Source: Thalassolituus maritimus (GTDB lineage: Bacteria; Pseudomonadota; Gammaproteobacteria; Pseudomonadales; Oceanobacteraceae). Taken from it: a stretch of 64,000 nt of DNA. The notes under the pieces were generated by a model that made no database searches, was not told the origin of the DNA, and was given only the letters and a program-made list of their open reading frames with translations. The stretch spans positions 124,001 through 188,000 of the forward strand of contig NZ_FTOH01000005.1 of NCBI RefSeq assembly GCF_900156675.1. The letters run 5' to 3'. This document shows, piece by piece, positions 25,163 to 33,979 of the stretch (the first letter of the stretch is position 1; each line of letters starts with the position of its first letter). Position numbers and translations under genes: made by a program.

Positions 25163-26671
25163 TCAGACTTCAGTGGCGTTAATGCGCGCAAACCACTCTT
25201 TTGGTCCGGTGTTGTGTACCGATTCGCCTTTGCTATCGACCGCAACCGTCACAGGCATATCTTCCACTTCGAACTCGTAGATCGCTTCCATACCCAGGTC
25301 ATCAAAGCCGACAACTTTCGCGCCTTTAATCGCCTGAGACACCAGATAAGCAGCGCCACCCACGGCCATCAGGTAAACGGCTTCGTTATCTTTGATGGCT
25401 TCGATCGCGATTGGACCACGTTCGGCTTTACCGATCATGCCCAGCAGACCGGTTTCTTCCAGAACGGTACGGGTGAACTTATCCATACGGGTTGCAGTCG
25501 TCGGGCCAGCCGGACCAACAACTTCTTCACGCACCGGATCAACCGGGCCCACGTAATAGATAAAGCGACCTTTCAGATCAACCGGCAGTTCTTCACCTTT
25601 GGAGATCATGTCGACCATGCGTTTGTGCGCAGCGTCACGGCCAGTGAGCATTTTGCCAGACAGCAGTACGGTTTCACCCGGCTGCCACTCTTTCACATCT
25701 TCTGGAGTGACGGTGTCGAGATTGACGCGACGAACGCTGTCACCGACTTCCCAGCTGATTTCTGGCCAGTCTTCCAGTTTCGGCGCCTTCAGAGAAGCAG
25801 GGCCAGAACCGTCCAGTTCAAAATGGGTGTGACGGGTCGCTGCACAGTTAGGAATGATAGCCACTGGTTTATTCGCAGCGTGCGTTGGGTAGTCAGCTAC
25901 TTTGATGTCGAGCACAGTGGTCAGACCGCCGAGGCCCTGAGCGCCAATACCCAGCTTGTTCACTTTCTCATACAGTTCAAGACGCAGCTCTTCAGAACGG
26001 GTCTGGGCACCGCGCTCCTGCAGTTCCTGAATATTTACCGGCTCAAGCAGGGCTTCTTTCGCAATCTGCATCGCTTTCTCTGCAGTACCGCCAATACCAA
26101 TACCCAGCATACCCGGTGGGCACCAACCTGCGCCCATCTTCGGCACCTGCTCCAGCACCCAGTCAACGATAGAGTCAGATGGGTTCAGCATGGCAAACTT
26201 AGACTTCGCTTCAGAACCACCACCTTTCGCAGCCACGTGCACATCCACGGTGTTGCCCGGCACTAACTTCATATGGATGATGGCGGGGGTGTTGTCTTTA
26301 GTGTTTGCACGCTTACCGTCCGGGTCAGCCAGTACAGAAGCACGCAGAACGTTATCAGGATGGGTGTATGCGCGACGAACACCTTCGTTACACATATCTT
26401 CGACACTCATGTCGCCTTCGAACTTAACGTCCATACCGATGGTCAGGAAAACCGTCACGATACCTGTGTCCTGACAGATCGGGCGCTTACCCATGGCACA
26501 CATGCGCGAGTTAATCAGAATCTGAGCCATCGCATCTTTTGCGGCTTTTGATTCTTCGCGCTCATACGCCTGATGTACGGCATCGATAAAGTCTTTCGGG
26601 TGGTAATAAGAAATGTATTGCAGGGCATCAGCAACGCTCTGAATCAGATCTTCTTGCTTGATCACAGTCAT
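25163..26671 (-). CDS. fumA: Class I (iron-sulfur) fumarate hydratase
   Basis: 502 residues, a full-length single-chain class I fumarase in which the alpha and beta parts are fused. It interconverts fumarate and malate in the TCA cycle using an oxygen-sensitive 4Fe-4S cluster. The cluster cysteines lie in KRPICQDTGIVTVF (about residue 66), in AIIPNCAATRHTHFELDGSG and in the intervening part; the C-terminal domain begins near PVDLKGRFIYYVGPVDPV and has GPTTATRMDKFT. No auxiliary tRNA or regulatory gene is adjacent. It is monocistronic between two good terminators. A long antisense frame over this gene is a codon-bias shadow. Confidence 0.95.
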   Translation of the reverse strand: MTVIKQEDLIQSVADALQYISYYHPKDFIDAVHQAYEREESKAAKDAMAQILINSRMCAMGKRPICQDTGIVTVFLTIGMDVKFEGDMSVEDMCNEGVRRAYTHPDNVLRASVLADPDGKRANTKDNTPAIIHMKLVPGNTVDVHVAAKGGGSEAKSKFAMLNPSDSIVDWVLEQVPKMGAGWCPPGMLGIGIGGTAEKAMQIAKEALLEPVNIQELQERGAQTRSEELRLELYEKVNKLGIGAQGLGGLTTVLDIKVADYPTHAANKPVAIIPNCAATRHTHFELDGSGPASLKAPKLEDWPEISWEVGDSVRRVNLDTVTPEDVKEWQPGETVLLSGKMLTGRDAAHKRMVDMISKGEELPVDLKGRFIYYVGPVDPVREEVVGPAGPTTATRMDKFTRTVLEETGLLGMIGKAERGPIAIEAIKDNEAVYLMAVGGAAYLVSQAIKGAKVVGFDDLGMEAIYEFEVEDMPVTVAVDSKGESVHNTGPKEWFARINATEV

Positions 26672-26710
26672 CGGGAGGTCTCTCTCTGGAGTTGCAAACG
26701 GCAGTCGTAA

Positions 26711-26736
26711 AAACGCCCACTGGTCAGTGGGCGTTT
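26711..26736 (-). terminator. Terminator after the DUF2846 lipoprotein gene
   Basis: AAACGCCCACTG and CAGTGGGCGTTT form a perfect 12-pair stem with a two-base loop; the minus strand continues TTTT. It lies 50 bases after that gene's stop. Confidence 0.88.
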
Positions 26737-26787
26737 ACTGATGGGCTTATTGTAGCCTAAGCCGGGCAACTCTTGAATGCGCAGCGT

Positions 26788-27558
26788 TTAAAACGGCCAC
26801 CATTCCTCTTCAGTTGAACGGGGCTTCGCACGAATGCCTTCAGGGGCATCAGTCTCATCATTGTTTTCTTCGATAAAGAAGGTCTGCGGTTCTTCCTGCT
26901 GTTCGGTTTCCTGAACTTTAGGAGCTGACTTGCTGGCTACGACCGTTTCATCCTGCGCATCTTCATCACGTGCTTTTGCACGGATCAACTCGCGGCCATG
27001 GTGGTGTAAACGCGTGTCGTTCATTTCACTCACGGCGAGGTCATGGCCAACCAGCTGCAACGGACCGTCGCCGCCCAATGAACCGTCGTCCAGCATCACC
27101 ATGTTCTGAGGATCAACTTCTGAATAACGCAGGTAATACACCTTACCCGCCTCAAGGTTCAGGTCGAAATCACTGTAGGTACGGAATACCAGATTACCAA
27201 CGCCTTCGAAGCCGAAAATACCGCGGCGAACAACGAAGTCGTAGGTGCCCGGTTCCATTTCGTACCAGGTGTAGCCGCCGCCTTTGAAGTTAAACAGGCG
27301 CTCGCCGTTAACGTTGAGGCTCGGCGCTTCGACTTCATCCATCGACCACTCAGTCGCTGGGCGATAGATATACACCAGCGCATACTTTTCATAATCCCAA
27401 CGATAACCAACGGATTTGTAGTACTGCCCTTTCGGCGAAAAAAGCCACTTAGGGTATGAGCCAAAGTTGTCGAAGGTTGTAATGTGAACACTGCTGCAGC
27501 CGGCGATCATTGCGCTTACGGCGGCGGCAGAAAGAATTCTGATTGCTGTTTTTATCAT
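26788..27558 (-). CDS. DUF2846-like lipoprotein
   Basis: 256 residues. Lipoprotein signal with lipobox IAGC (Cys21). The core (about 55-180) matches the DUF2846 type: YALVYIYRPATEW, NVNGERLFNFKGGGYTWYE, then EPGTYDFVVRR and AGKVYYLRYSEVDPQN. These proteins are small beta-rich envelope lipoproteins whose function is unknown. The last 60 residues are a Glu/Asp-rich, low-complexity tail. It is divergent from the pair of paralogous exported proteins, 170 bases away, and ends in a strong terminator. Confidence 0.78.
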   Translation of the reverse strand: MIKTAIRILSAAAVSAMIAGCSSVHITTFDNFGSYPKWLFSPKGQYYKSVGYRWDYEKYALVYIYRPATEWSMDEVEAPSLNVNGERLFNFKGGGYTWYEMEPGTYDFVVRRGIFGFEGVGNLVFRTYSDFDLNLEAGKVYYLRYSEVDPQNMVMLDDGSLGGDGPLQLVGHDLAVSEMNDTRLHHHGRELIRAKARDEDAQDETVVASKSAPKVQETEQQEEPQTFFIEENNDETDAPEGIRAKPRSTEEEWWPF

Positions 27559-27651
27559 TATTATGCCCTGTTACCGGCTATTGCATCTGCATCGGGTCGG
27601 GAGGTTTAACATCTGACAGCCACCCTACACCTATGGCGTAGTGTTACCAAC

Positions 27652-27681
27652 TGTACAGAAAGTAAACCGTCGTGCTATATT
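27652..27681 (+). promoter_or_regulatory. Candidate sigma-70 promoter for the paralogous exported pair
   Basis: TGTACA (27652-27657), 18 bases, then TATATT (27676-27681), about 50 bases before the ATG at 27732. Moderate match only. Confidence 0.35.
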
Positions 27682-27731
27682 GCATTCTACACATAATAAC
27701 AAAAAGAAACAGCCACAAAGGGAAAGCAAAC

Positions 27732-28244
27732 ATGAAGAGTAGTCTGTACACACTTCCCCTCCTGTCGCTTCTGGCGGCGATGCCAGCAATGGCCGCTGAC
27801 AGCCCGGAACAGGAAAGCGCCAAACAAGCCTACACCTCGCCAGAGATCGAAGTGGCGGTAGAAGCTGCACGTCGTTTTCCGGTGCAGACCGAATATGTGG
27901 GTTACGAATGGTATAACCGAACCACAAGCAAAAGTTTTCCTCTGCCGAAAATGCTCAATACTGAAATGAACGAGCTGATCGTTGAAGGCGCGATGGGGCC
28001 AACTGCTGCCGGTGTTGCAGCGGCTGAAGATGCTACCCGCCCTGTCAGACGTGTCGCACTTGGGCAGAGCAATGAAGACGAAGAAGTTATCGAAACCGAT
28101 GGCAATCTCCAGCCTTCTCCGCGAGCAGACGTTAAGTTGCCACGTGAAGTTGTGATCAATGAGTCCCGTGCAGTTAACCGCACCGGTGAAATGGTCACGC
28201 GTCAGACCCGCTCCGTCGGGACAGTGACCGCGACAGCTCGCTGA
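27732..28244 (+). CDS. Exported protein of unknown family (paralogue 1)
   Basis: 170 residues from ATG 27732, which has GGAAAG upstream and begins a clean signal peptide (MKSSLYTLPLLSLLAAMPAM, ending MAA). An earlier in-frame start at 27672 would bury that signal. The mature region contains VEAARRFP, YEWYNRTTSKSFPLPKMLNT and GPTAAG, which line up with the next gene (EARERT, FRYERTTSQSIRFSRMLNN, PTSAG). I know no named family for this motif. The C-terminal 80 residues are polar and probably disordered. It is 11 bases upstream of its paralogue, so the two are co-expressed. Function unknown; periplasmic or surface location is expected. Confidence 0.7.
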   Translation: MKSSLYTLPLLSLLAAMPAMAADSPEQESAKQAYTSPEIEVAVEAARRFPVQTEYVGYEWYNRTTSKSFPLPKMLNTEMNELIVEGAMGPTAAGVAAAEDATRPVRRVALGQSNEDEEVIETDGNLQPSPRADVKLPREVVINESRAVNRTGEMVTRQTRSVGTVTATAR

Positions 28245-28255
28245 GGAGACGTCTC

Positions 28256-28729
28256 GTGTCGATGCGTCTCTCTATTACAGCAGTCATGCTTTCTGTGATT
28301 GCATGTCATGCATCTGCAGGTGGCAAATCCGCCACCTCGGAAGACTTCCGCAAAGCTCAGGATGACTACTACGCCAACGACCTCGATGCTGCAATCAACG
28401 AGGCCCGGGAGCGCACTCATCACTATGATTACAGCAGCGAGTTTCGTTACGAGCGGACGACCTCTCAAAGTATCCGTTTTTCGCGAATGCTGAATAACGA
28501 GCTGGAACAACAGCGCATAGAGACAGCGTCACTCGCACCGACCAGTGCAGGCAACACGCCAGAAACCGGGCAGATAGATGCTGCAGACAGCACTCAGGAC
28601 GATACTCCTGCAGTGGATTTCATCAGTCAGAATGAAAAACTGCCAAGCGTCGCTCCAATCAATGCTGCACCAGCTTCGGCAGTCACTCTGCCCTCTTCGG
28701 GCATCTCTGTGCGGGTTAACCAGCGCTGA
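28256..28729 (+). CDS. Exported protein of unknown family (paralogue 2)
   Basis: 157 residues. I take GTG at 28256 as start because AGGAG ends seven bases before it; ATG at 28262 is two codons later. Signal peptide ends near ACHASA. The mature N-terminal part (about 35-100) aligns with the upstream gene: NEARERTHHYDY, then RYERTTSQSIRFSRMLNNEL, then PTSAG. The remainder is Ser/Thr/Ala/Pro-rich. The conserved R-T-T-S...MLN core between the two suggests a shared binding surface. It converges on an unknown minus-strand gene 21 bases away. Family and function not recognised. Confidence 0.7.
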   Translation: MSMRLSITAVMLSVIACHASAGGKSATSEDFRKAQDDYYANDLDAAINEARERTHHYDYSSEFRYERTTSQSIRFSRMLNNELEQQRIETASLAPTSAGNTPETGQIDAADSTQDDTPAVDFISQNEKLPSVAPINAAPASAVTLPSSGISVRVNQR

Positions 28730-28750
28730 TTACGGAGTCGGCGGTTTACA

Positions 28751-29590
28751 TCAGGCCAGGCGACTACGAATGATATCTCTTGCCTTCTTTCCCATAAGCA
28801 ACAACTGACGATCTCTGTGCCAGGTCTGCTGTAATTTTTCTGGAAGGGAGATTTGCAGCAGTTCTTCAATAAGCGCATCAAACGCATCCAGCTGAGACTT
28901 ATCATAGCCAGCAGCGCTTATACGATACCCGTCCGCTAAAGCCCGCATGCACTCAATCAGCCTCTGATGACCCGGATGAGCTTCAGAAACCCGTAAAACC
29001 CAGCCCGCAAAAGCAAGCAATACCATGACGTCTTCGTGGTAGCGAAAGGGTTTGTTAATGCACTGGTGAGCATCCTCTGCAAGGTACGCTGAATCTACCG
29101 GACTCGCGGTAAAATCGACCACATGGTGAGGCAGTTCAGGAATGACCGGCTGACCCGGTTTAGCAGGATGAGGAGAAACTCCCTCCGCTTTTGCAGAGAC
29201 CCGCTGACAAATGAGGCCTGACGTGGATCGCGCGATCACATACAGCCAGTCGATACCGTCCATTGCTAGCATGGCATGACTTTTCCGACCGCTGACAGCA
29301 CCCGCTTCTATAGAAGTTTCCATTTCGGAAAGTGAGCGCAATCCTTTTTCTGACACACAAAGGCAGGCCCACTGCTCCGGTGGCAAGGCAGGGTCTACGG
29401 CCCTCATGGCAATCTGATAGGCAGAGAGAAAAGCAGAAGCTGGAATGTCGGAGCGTAGTCCGGCAATAATGGCTGCCTCAGCAGGTGAGGCAGTACGAAG
29501 TAACCGAGCCAGGTTGATCCTTAACGTATATGGCGTCGTCACTGAGAGTGCGGGCATTTCTAACGCCCGCACCCAGAGCTCAGGCAACAT
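28751..29590 (-). CDS. Protein of unknown function
   Basis: 279 residues, cytoplasmic-looking, no signal or membrane segment. A stretch near residue 95-120 (AGAVSGRKSHAMLAMDGIDW, then LYVIAR) faintly resembles the middle beta domain of acyl-CoA dehydrogenases, and the C-terminal half is helical, but the catalytic base and flavin-binding motifs are not evident. I would not call it an enzyme on that basis. It starts five bases after the stop of the coiled-coil membrane protein gene on the same strand, so the two are probably one transcript. Confidence 0.6.
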   Translation of the reverse strand: MLPELWVRALEMPALSVTTPYTLRINLARLLRTASPAEAAIIAGLRSDIPASAFLSAYQIAMRAVDPALPPEQWACLCVSEKGLRSLSEMETSIEAGAVSGRKSHAMLAMDGIDWLYVIARSTSGLICQRVSAKAEGVSPHPAKPGQPVIPELPHHVVDFTASPVDSAYLAEDAHQCINKPFRYHEDVMVLLAFAGWVLRVSEAHPGHQRLIECMRALADGYRISAAGYDKSQLDAFDALIEELLQISLPEKLQQTWHRDRQLLLMGKKARDIIRSRLA

Positions 29591-29595
29591 ACAGA

Positions 29596-30399
29596 TTAAC
29601 CACCAGTCATCGCGTTCTGAATACGATCGAGGCGAATCTGAATATCCTCAATCTCGAGTTTCATATTGGTCAGGTCATCATAACCAACAGAGCCGCCAGA
29701 TGAAGGGCTGCTCTCCATGTTCGCAACATCGCTGCGCAGGCTTTTGATACTTGAGCCCAGCATTTCAATACTCTCTTTATTCTGAGCGATTGAGATCTCC
29801 AGACCGGATGGCAAGGCTGCCACAGCATTCTCAAGTTCAGTCACTTTAGAACGGAGAGCTTTCAGGTCCGAAGCACTGGCGCCAGATGCGCTGTTCATCG
29901 CAGTGTTCAGGTTGCCCAGTTTCGCCGCATTGGCATCGATGTCAGCCCGGTTCCGCTTACTGGCGAGGTCCCAGAGCTTACGAATTTCATTATCCTGTTC
30001 GCGCAGTACAACCTTAAGGGCATCAACCGACAAATTGGCATTCTCACCCGATGCCGAGAGACGGTTTTCCAATGCCTCAATCTTACTGCCCTGCTGGAGA
30101 AGAATTTCCTGAGCGGCTGCGTACTTCTGATCAGACTGCTGCAGAAGCGTGTACATATAACCCGCGGCGCCTAGTGCACCCAGTGCAATCACAAGGCCTG
30201 CCGCAGCCAGCCCGGAGGAGGCTGATGAGCCCGATGCTTTTGGCGCAGCTACAGGTGGAGGTGGCGGTGTCGCCGCTCTCGCTGCGGCAGCATCTACCGG
30301 AGCGCTTCGCTTCGCAGCTCCCGCTTGCGCAAGGCGTTGCTGAGCCTGGCGCCGCAACTGTTGTTGACGCAGCGCGATTTCTTCCTCAGTCGGTTTCAT
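29596..30399 (-). CDS. Single-span membrane protein with periplasmic coiled coil
   Basis: About 267 residues from ATG 30399, where the sequence becomes gene-like; in-frame codons upstream to 30552 look non-coding. N-terminal 30 residues are Gln/Arg-rich helix (EEIALRQQQLRRQAQQRLAQ), followed by an Ala/Pro linker with PPPPP, one membrane helix (about 64-86), and a long extracytoplasmic coiled coil rich in Leu, Ala and Ser to the C-terminus. Architecture resembles a type II bitopic protein that spans part of the periplasm. No family recognised. It is upstream of the 279-residue unknown gene and divergent from sodB. Confidence 0.65.
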   Translation of the reverse strand: MKPTEEEIALRQQQLRRQAQQRLAQAGAAKRSAPVDAAAARAATPPPPPVAAPKASGSSASSGLAAAGLVIALGALGAAGYMYTLLQQSDQKYAAAQEILLQQGSKIEALENRLSASGENANLSVDALKVVLREQDNEIRKLWDLASKRNRADIDANAAKLGNLNTAMNSASGASASDLKALRSKVTELENAVAALPSGLEISIAQNKESIEMLGSSIKSLRSDVANMESSPSSGGSVGYDDLTNMKLEIEDIQIRLDRIQNAMTGG

Positions 30400-30817
30400 T
30401 CTTTCTACCTTTATTGTTATTGGCTTACTACTGCTTCCCCACAGCACCATCGAAGCCGGACAAACGTGCATCCGGCTAACCGGAAAAGTTTGCTCAGTTT
30501 GTGCAACAGATATTTCCATCGCCCTGGCAACGGCACCCCGTATCCGGCGCACTTGCGCGCTTCAACATACCTCAAACCCACGCCAGCTGGGAACATGTAG
30601 TGTCCATGAATGTCTACCAGTTGGCAATTTGTAAAGAATTGATCAAGAAGACCTCCCTAAACAAGGGGTTATAACGACGTAGCCGGTTATAAGGGCCGGT
30701 GTTATCATTTTGAGGAATATAAAAGACGGACTATTGAAAAGATACTTTTCGACCCCATGTAGGTCGTAACGGACATTTCAAGAGATCCGGCAATCAACCT
30801 GAATATGGAGAGAGACC
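30400..30817. other. Intergenic region between divergent genes
   Basis: About 420 bases with no supported gene. It carries the two divergent promoters. GGTTATAA occurs twice about 20 bases apart near 30667 and 30685. No clear Fur box or riboswitch was seen. Confidence 0.35.
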
Positions 30818-31399
30818 ATGGCGTTTGAACTTCCTGCACTGCCTTACGAAAAAAATGCACTGGAGCCACACATTTCATCTGAGACTCTGGACTTCCACTA
30901 CGGCAAGCACCACAACACCTACGTTCAGAAGCTGAACGGTCTGGTTGAAGGTACTGATCTCGAAGGCAAAAGCCTGGAAGACATCATCAAGACTTCTTCA
31001 GGTGGCGTTTTCAACAACGCAGCTCAAATCTGGAACCACACTTTCTACTGGAACAGCCTGAGCCCTAACGGTGGCGGCGAGCCAACTGGCGCAGTTGCTG
31101 ATGCCATCAATGCGGCTTTCGGTTCTTTCGAAGACTTCAAAGCTAAATTCAACGATATGGCTGTGAACAACTTCGGTTCAAGCTGGACCTGGCTGGTGAA
31201 GAAAGCTGACGGTTCTCTGGACATCGTAAACACCTCTAACGCTGGCACGCCGATCACTGAAGGCCTGACTCCACTGATCACTGTTGACCTGTGGGAACAC
31301 GCTTACTACATCGACTACCGCAACGTTCGTCCTGATTACCTGAAAGGTTTCTGGGCGCTGGTTAACTGGGACTTCGCGAACGAAAACTTCGCTAAGTAA
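30818..31399 (+). CDS. sodB: Iron superoxide dismutase
   Basis: 193 residues, the usual size. It dismutates superoxide to oxygen and peroxide in the cytoplasm. All four metal ligands are visible: His in EPHISSETLDFHYGKHHNTY (two His of the N-terminal pair), and Asp and His in DLWEHAYYIDYRNVRPDYL. The FNNAAQIWNHTFYWNSLSP segment with Gln-Ile-Trp and Gly-Ser-Ser-Trp-Thr-Trp-Leu point to the Fe rather than Mn subfamily. GGAGAGAGACC precedes the ATG. Monocistronic, with its own terminator. Confidence 0.95.
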   Translation: MAFELPALPYEKNALEPHISSETLDFHYGKHHNTYVQKLNGLVEGTDLEGKSLEDIIKTSSGGVFNNAAQIWNHTFYWNSLSPNGGGEPTGAVADAINAAFGSFEDFKAKFNDMAVNNFGSSWTWLVKKADGSLDIVNTSNAGTPITEGLTPLITVDLWEHAYYIDYRNVRPDYLKGFWALVNWDFANENFAK

Positions 31400-31418
31400 T
31401 TCAGTGCCAGAATAAAAA

Positions 31419-31440
31419 GGGAGCTATGCTCCCTTTTTTT
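31419..31440 (+). terminator. Rho-independent terminator of sodB
   Basis: GGGAGC-TAT-GCTCCC followed by seven T, 20 bases after the stop. Confidence 0.92.
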
Positions 31441-31466
31441 GTGTCTGCTCTCCAAGGAAACTAATC

Positions 31467-32060
31467 ATGTCTTTTAATCTGCTACTAGCTTCCAGCTCAC
31501 CGTATCGGGCAGAGCTTCTTAAGCGTCTGCGTATTCCATTCAGTCAAGCATCGCCAGACATTGATGAGACACCACTTGCAGACGAAACACCCCAGGCGTA
31601 TGTGTTGCGTCTGGCTAAGGAAAAAGCACGAGCATTACACACCCGTCATCCAGACAGCTGGATTATCGGCAGCGATCAGACCTGTGTGGTCGACGGCCAG
31701 CCCGTTGGCAAGGCAGGTACAGAAGAAAAAGCACTTGAGCAGTTAAAGCGGGTTAGAGGTCAGAAGATCACTTTCCTGACTGGCCTCTGCCTGCGGTCAC
31801 CTGCTGGCGACGAATACACGCTGACAGAGCCTTTTCACGTGCATTTCAATGAGCTTTCGGATGAAGCACTGAGGCGCTACATCAGTATCGAACAGCCGTT
31901 AGACTGCGCCGGTAGTTTCAAAGTTGAAGGATTAGGAATTACGCTCTTTTCAGCGCTGGAAGGTCGGGATATGAACTCCCTGATCGGGCTGCCTATGATA
32001 GGCCTGTGTGAACTAATGCGTCAGGCAGGATTAGAACCACTGGCATTAGCGGAGGCCTAA
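31467..32060 (+). CDS. yceF: Maf-family nucleotide pyrophosphatase, YceF type
   Basis: 197 residues. Maf proteins hydrolyse modified or non-canonical NTPs to NMP and pyrophosphate; the YceF branch prefers 7-methyl-GTP. LLASSSPYRAELLKRL is the Maf phosphate-binding start, PDIDETPLADETPQAYVLRL gives the DET and Arg residues, and WIIGSDQTCVVDGQPVGK carries the catalytic Asp. CAGSFKVEGLGITLFSALEG matches E. coli YceF better than the YhdE type. A short hairpin, GGAGGC-CTAA-GCCTCC at 32051-32066, covers the stop region and is shared with the converging gspD. Confidence 0.92.
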   Translation: MSFNLLLASSSPYRAELLKRLRIPFSQASPDIDETPLADETPQAYVLRLAKEKARALHTRHPDSWIIGSDQTCVVDGQPVGKAGTEEKALEQLKRVRGQKITFLTGLCLRSPAGDEYTLTEPFHVHFNELSDEALRRYISIEQPLDCAGSFKVEGLGITLFSALEGRDMNSLIGLPMIGLCELMRQAGLEPLALAEA

Positions 32061-32083
32061 GCCTCCACCCGCCAGCATATGGA

Positions 32084-33979
32084 TCACTTGTTCTGCATCG
32101 GCAGGCCTTTAAACAGGCGCTGCAGCTGCATGTCGGCTTCATCGATACCGAGTTCTTCAGAAACGGTAAACTCCCAGATGCCGTTAAACTTCTCGCGAGT
32201 AAGGTCTTTCGCTTTACCGCCATCACCAACGATCGTTGGGCGCAGGAACACCATCAGATTACTCTTCACCTGATTCACGCTCTTCGAGCGGAACAACCAA
32301 CCCAGCAAAGGAATATCGCCCAGCAGCGGCACCTTGCTGACAACTTCGCGTACGTCATCACGAATCAACCCACCCAGCACGATGGTTTCGCCATCATCAG
32401 ACAGAATCATGGTTTTGATTGAGCGTTTGTTAGTGATCAGGTCGGCACTACCCGCGACGGTCGTGTTTGAAACCGATTCCGCAGTTGCTTCAACTTCCAG
32501 ACGAATCGCTTCACCATCATGAATGTGAGGAATCACTTTCAGTGTCACACCCACATCCTGGCGGTCAATGGTCGTGAACGGATTCGTGTTGGTGCTTGAT
32601 GCCGTCTGGCCAGTCACGAACGGTACGTTCTGACCGACAACAATCTCAGCTTCCTGGTTATCCAGTGTCATGATGCTCGGCGTTGAAAGCAGGTTGGTTG
32701 AAGAATTACTCTTCAGCGCCTGAATAATCACACCAAAATCAATATCACCACCCGACTCTTTGAAACCACCAATGGTCAGGCCTTGCCCAACGGCAGAGGC
32801 ATAGTCACCTGTGGCCACACCGGTAGCGATGGTCGCAAGACCCGGTCCAGCGTTGTTGAAATTCGTACCTGCAACCGGAGAATCCAGATCACCACGTACC
32901 CACTGAACACCCAGGGCATCGCTGGTATCACCAGTTACTTCAATGATTGCCGATTCGATCAGCACCTGAGCACGACGCACATCAAGGGAATTTACCAGCT
33001 CCTGTACTTCTTTCAGGATGGAAGGCTCAGCACGGACAACCAGAGCGTTCAGGTCTTCGTCGGCATGAATACCAATATCACCTTTAACTTTCGCTTCGTC
33101 ACCAGAACCTGACGCTTCACCCATCAGGTTCTTCAGCATTTCCGCCAGCTTGGTTGCGTCGGCATATTGCAGGCGGATCACCTGAGCGCTGCCGCTGAAA
33201 TATGACGGCTGGTCAAGCTGTTCGATCAGACCACGAATACGTTCACGCGCCGTTTTCTCGCCCTTAATAATCAGGCGGTTACTGCGCTCATCGGCAACAA
33301 CACGAATGCTGCCTGCTGTATTGTTGTTATCCGTCGTGCCCTGCGACACCTTGGAAGGATCAAGGCTCTGCAGCATGGTAACGACATTGCCCACCCAGGC
33401 TTCTTTCAGTTGAACCACTTCCAGTTCTTCTGAGCCGGAACGGTCCAGTCGATCGATAATTTCTTCGATGCGGTTAATGTTGATGGCATGGTCAGAGATG
33501 ATCAGGGCATTCGCAGATTTCACACCAGCAAGATGACCGTATTTGGCAACCAGTGGACGCAGAATAGGCACCAGATCCAGCGCCGGCGTATTCTTGATCA
33601 TAATGACTTTAGTCAGCAGCTCCTGGCTGTCGACCGCCGCACGTTCTTCAAGGCTGCGGCCGGCCTGCTTCACATCATTCTGCTGAATGACCAGAGTGAC
33701 ATCGCCTGCAGGAACAGCAGCGAGGCCATGGATCTGCAACACGGATAAGAAAAGCTCATACACGCCTTCCTGATTCATTGGCTCGCTGGAGAGCACACTG
33801 ACTTTGCCCTTAACCCGTGGATCAAGAACAAAGCTCTTACCAGTAATATCAGCAACCTGACTGATGAATGCCTCAATATCGGCATCCTTCAGGTTAATCT
33901 GCCAGCTTTCCTCTGCTTGCAGCGGCATAGCCATGCCTGCCATCAGCAACACGGCTATCAGCCAACGTCTGAGCAACAT
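32084..33979 (-). CDS. gspD: Type II secretion secretin GspD
   Basis: 631 residues. A signal peptide (1-22) is followed by the N0 domain (WQINLKDADIEAFISQVADI), N1-N3 domains, each with the KH-like pattern (for example VVQLKEAWVGNVVTMLQSLD), and the secretin core with VPLLGDIPLLGWLFRSKSVN near the end. It forms the multimeric outer membrane channel through which folded exoproteins leave. It is downstream of gspN and gspC with a one-base overlap with gspC. The rest of the system (gspE-M, O) is not in this window. The surface lipase and phosphatases nearby are possible cargo, which is speculative. Confidence 0.95.
   Translation of the reverse strand: MLLRRWLIAVLLMAGMAMPLQAEESWQINLKDADIEAFISQVADITGKSFVLDPRVKGKVSVLSSEPMNQEGVYELFLSVLQIHGLAAVPAGDVTLVIQQNDVKQAGRSLEERAAVDSQELLTKVIMIKNTPALDLVPILRPLVAKYGHLAGVKSANALIISDHAININRIEEIIDRLDRSGSEELEVVQLKEAWVGNVVTMLQSLDPSKVSQGTTDNNNTAGSIRVVADERSNRLIIKGEKTARERIRGLIEQLDQPSYFSGSAQVIRLQYADATKLAEMLKNLMGEASGSGDEAKVKGDIGIHADEDLNALVVRAEPSILKEVQELVNSLDVRRAQVLIESAIIEVTGDTSDALGVQWVRGDLDSPVAGTNFNNAGPGLATIATGVATGDYASAVGQGLTIGGFKESGGDIDFGVIIQALKSNSSTNLLSTPSIMTLDNQEAEIVVGQNVPFVTGQTASSTNTNPFTTIDRQDVGVTLKVIPHIHDGEAIRLEVEATAESVSNTTVAGSADLITNKRSIKTMILSDDGETIVLGGLIRDDVREVVSKVPLLGDIPLLGWLFRSKSVNQVKSNLMVFLRPTIVGDGGKAKDLTREKFNGIWEFTVSEELGIDEADMQLQRLFKGLPMQNK

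Noticed and set aside
25121-26266. A 381-codon open frame on the plus strand opposite the fumarase gene
   Set aside because: It lies wholly inside a well-conserved gene, has a composition rich in His, Phe and Arg typical of antisense frames, and no recognisable motif or ribosome-binding site.
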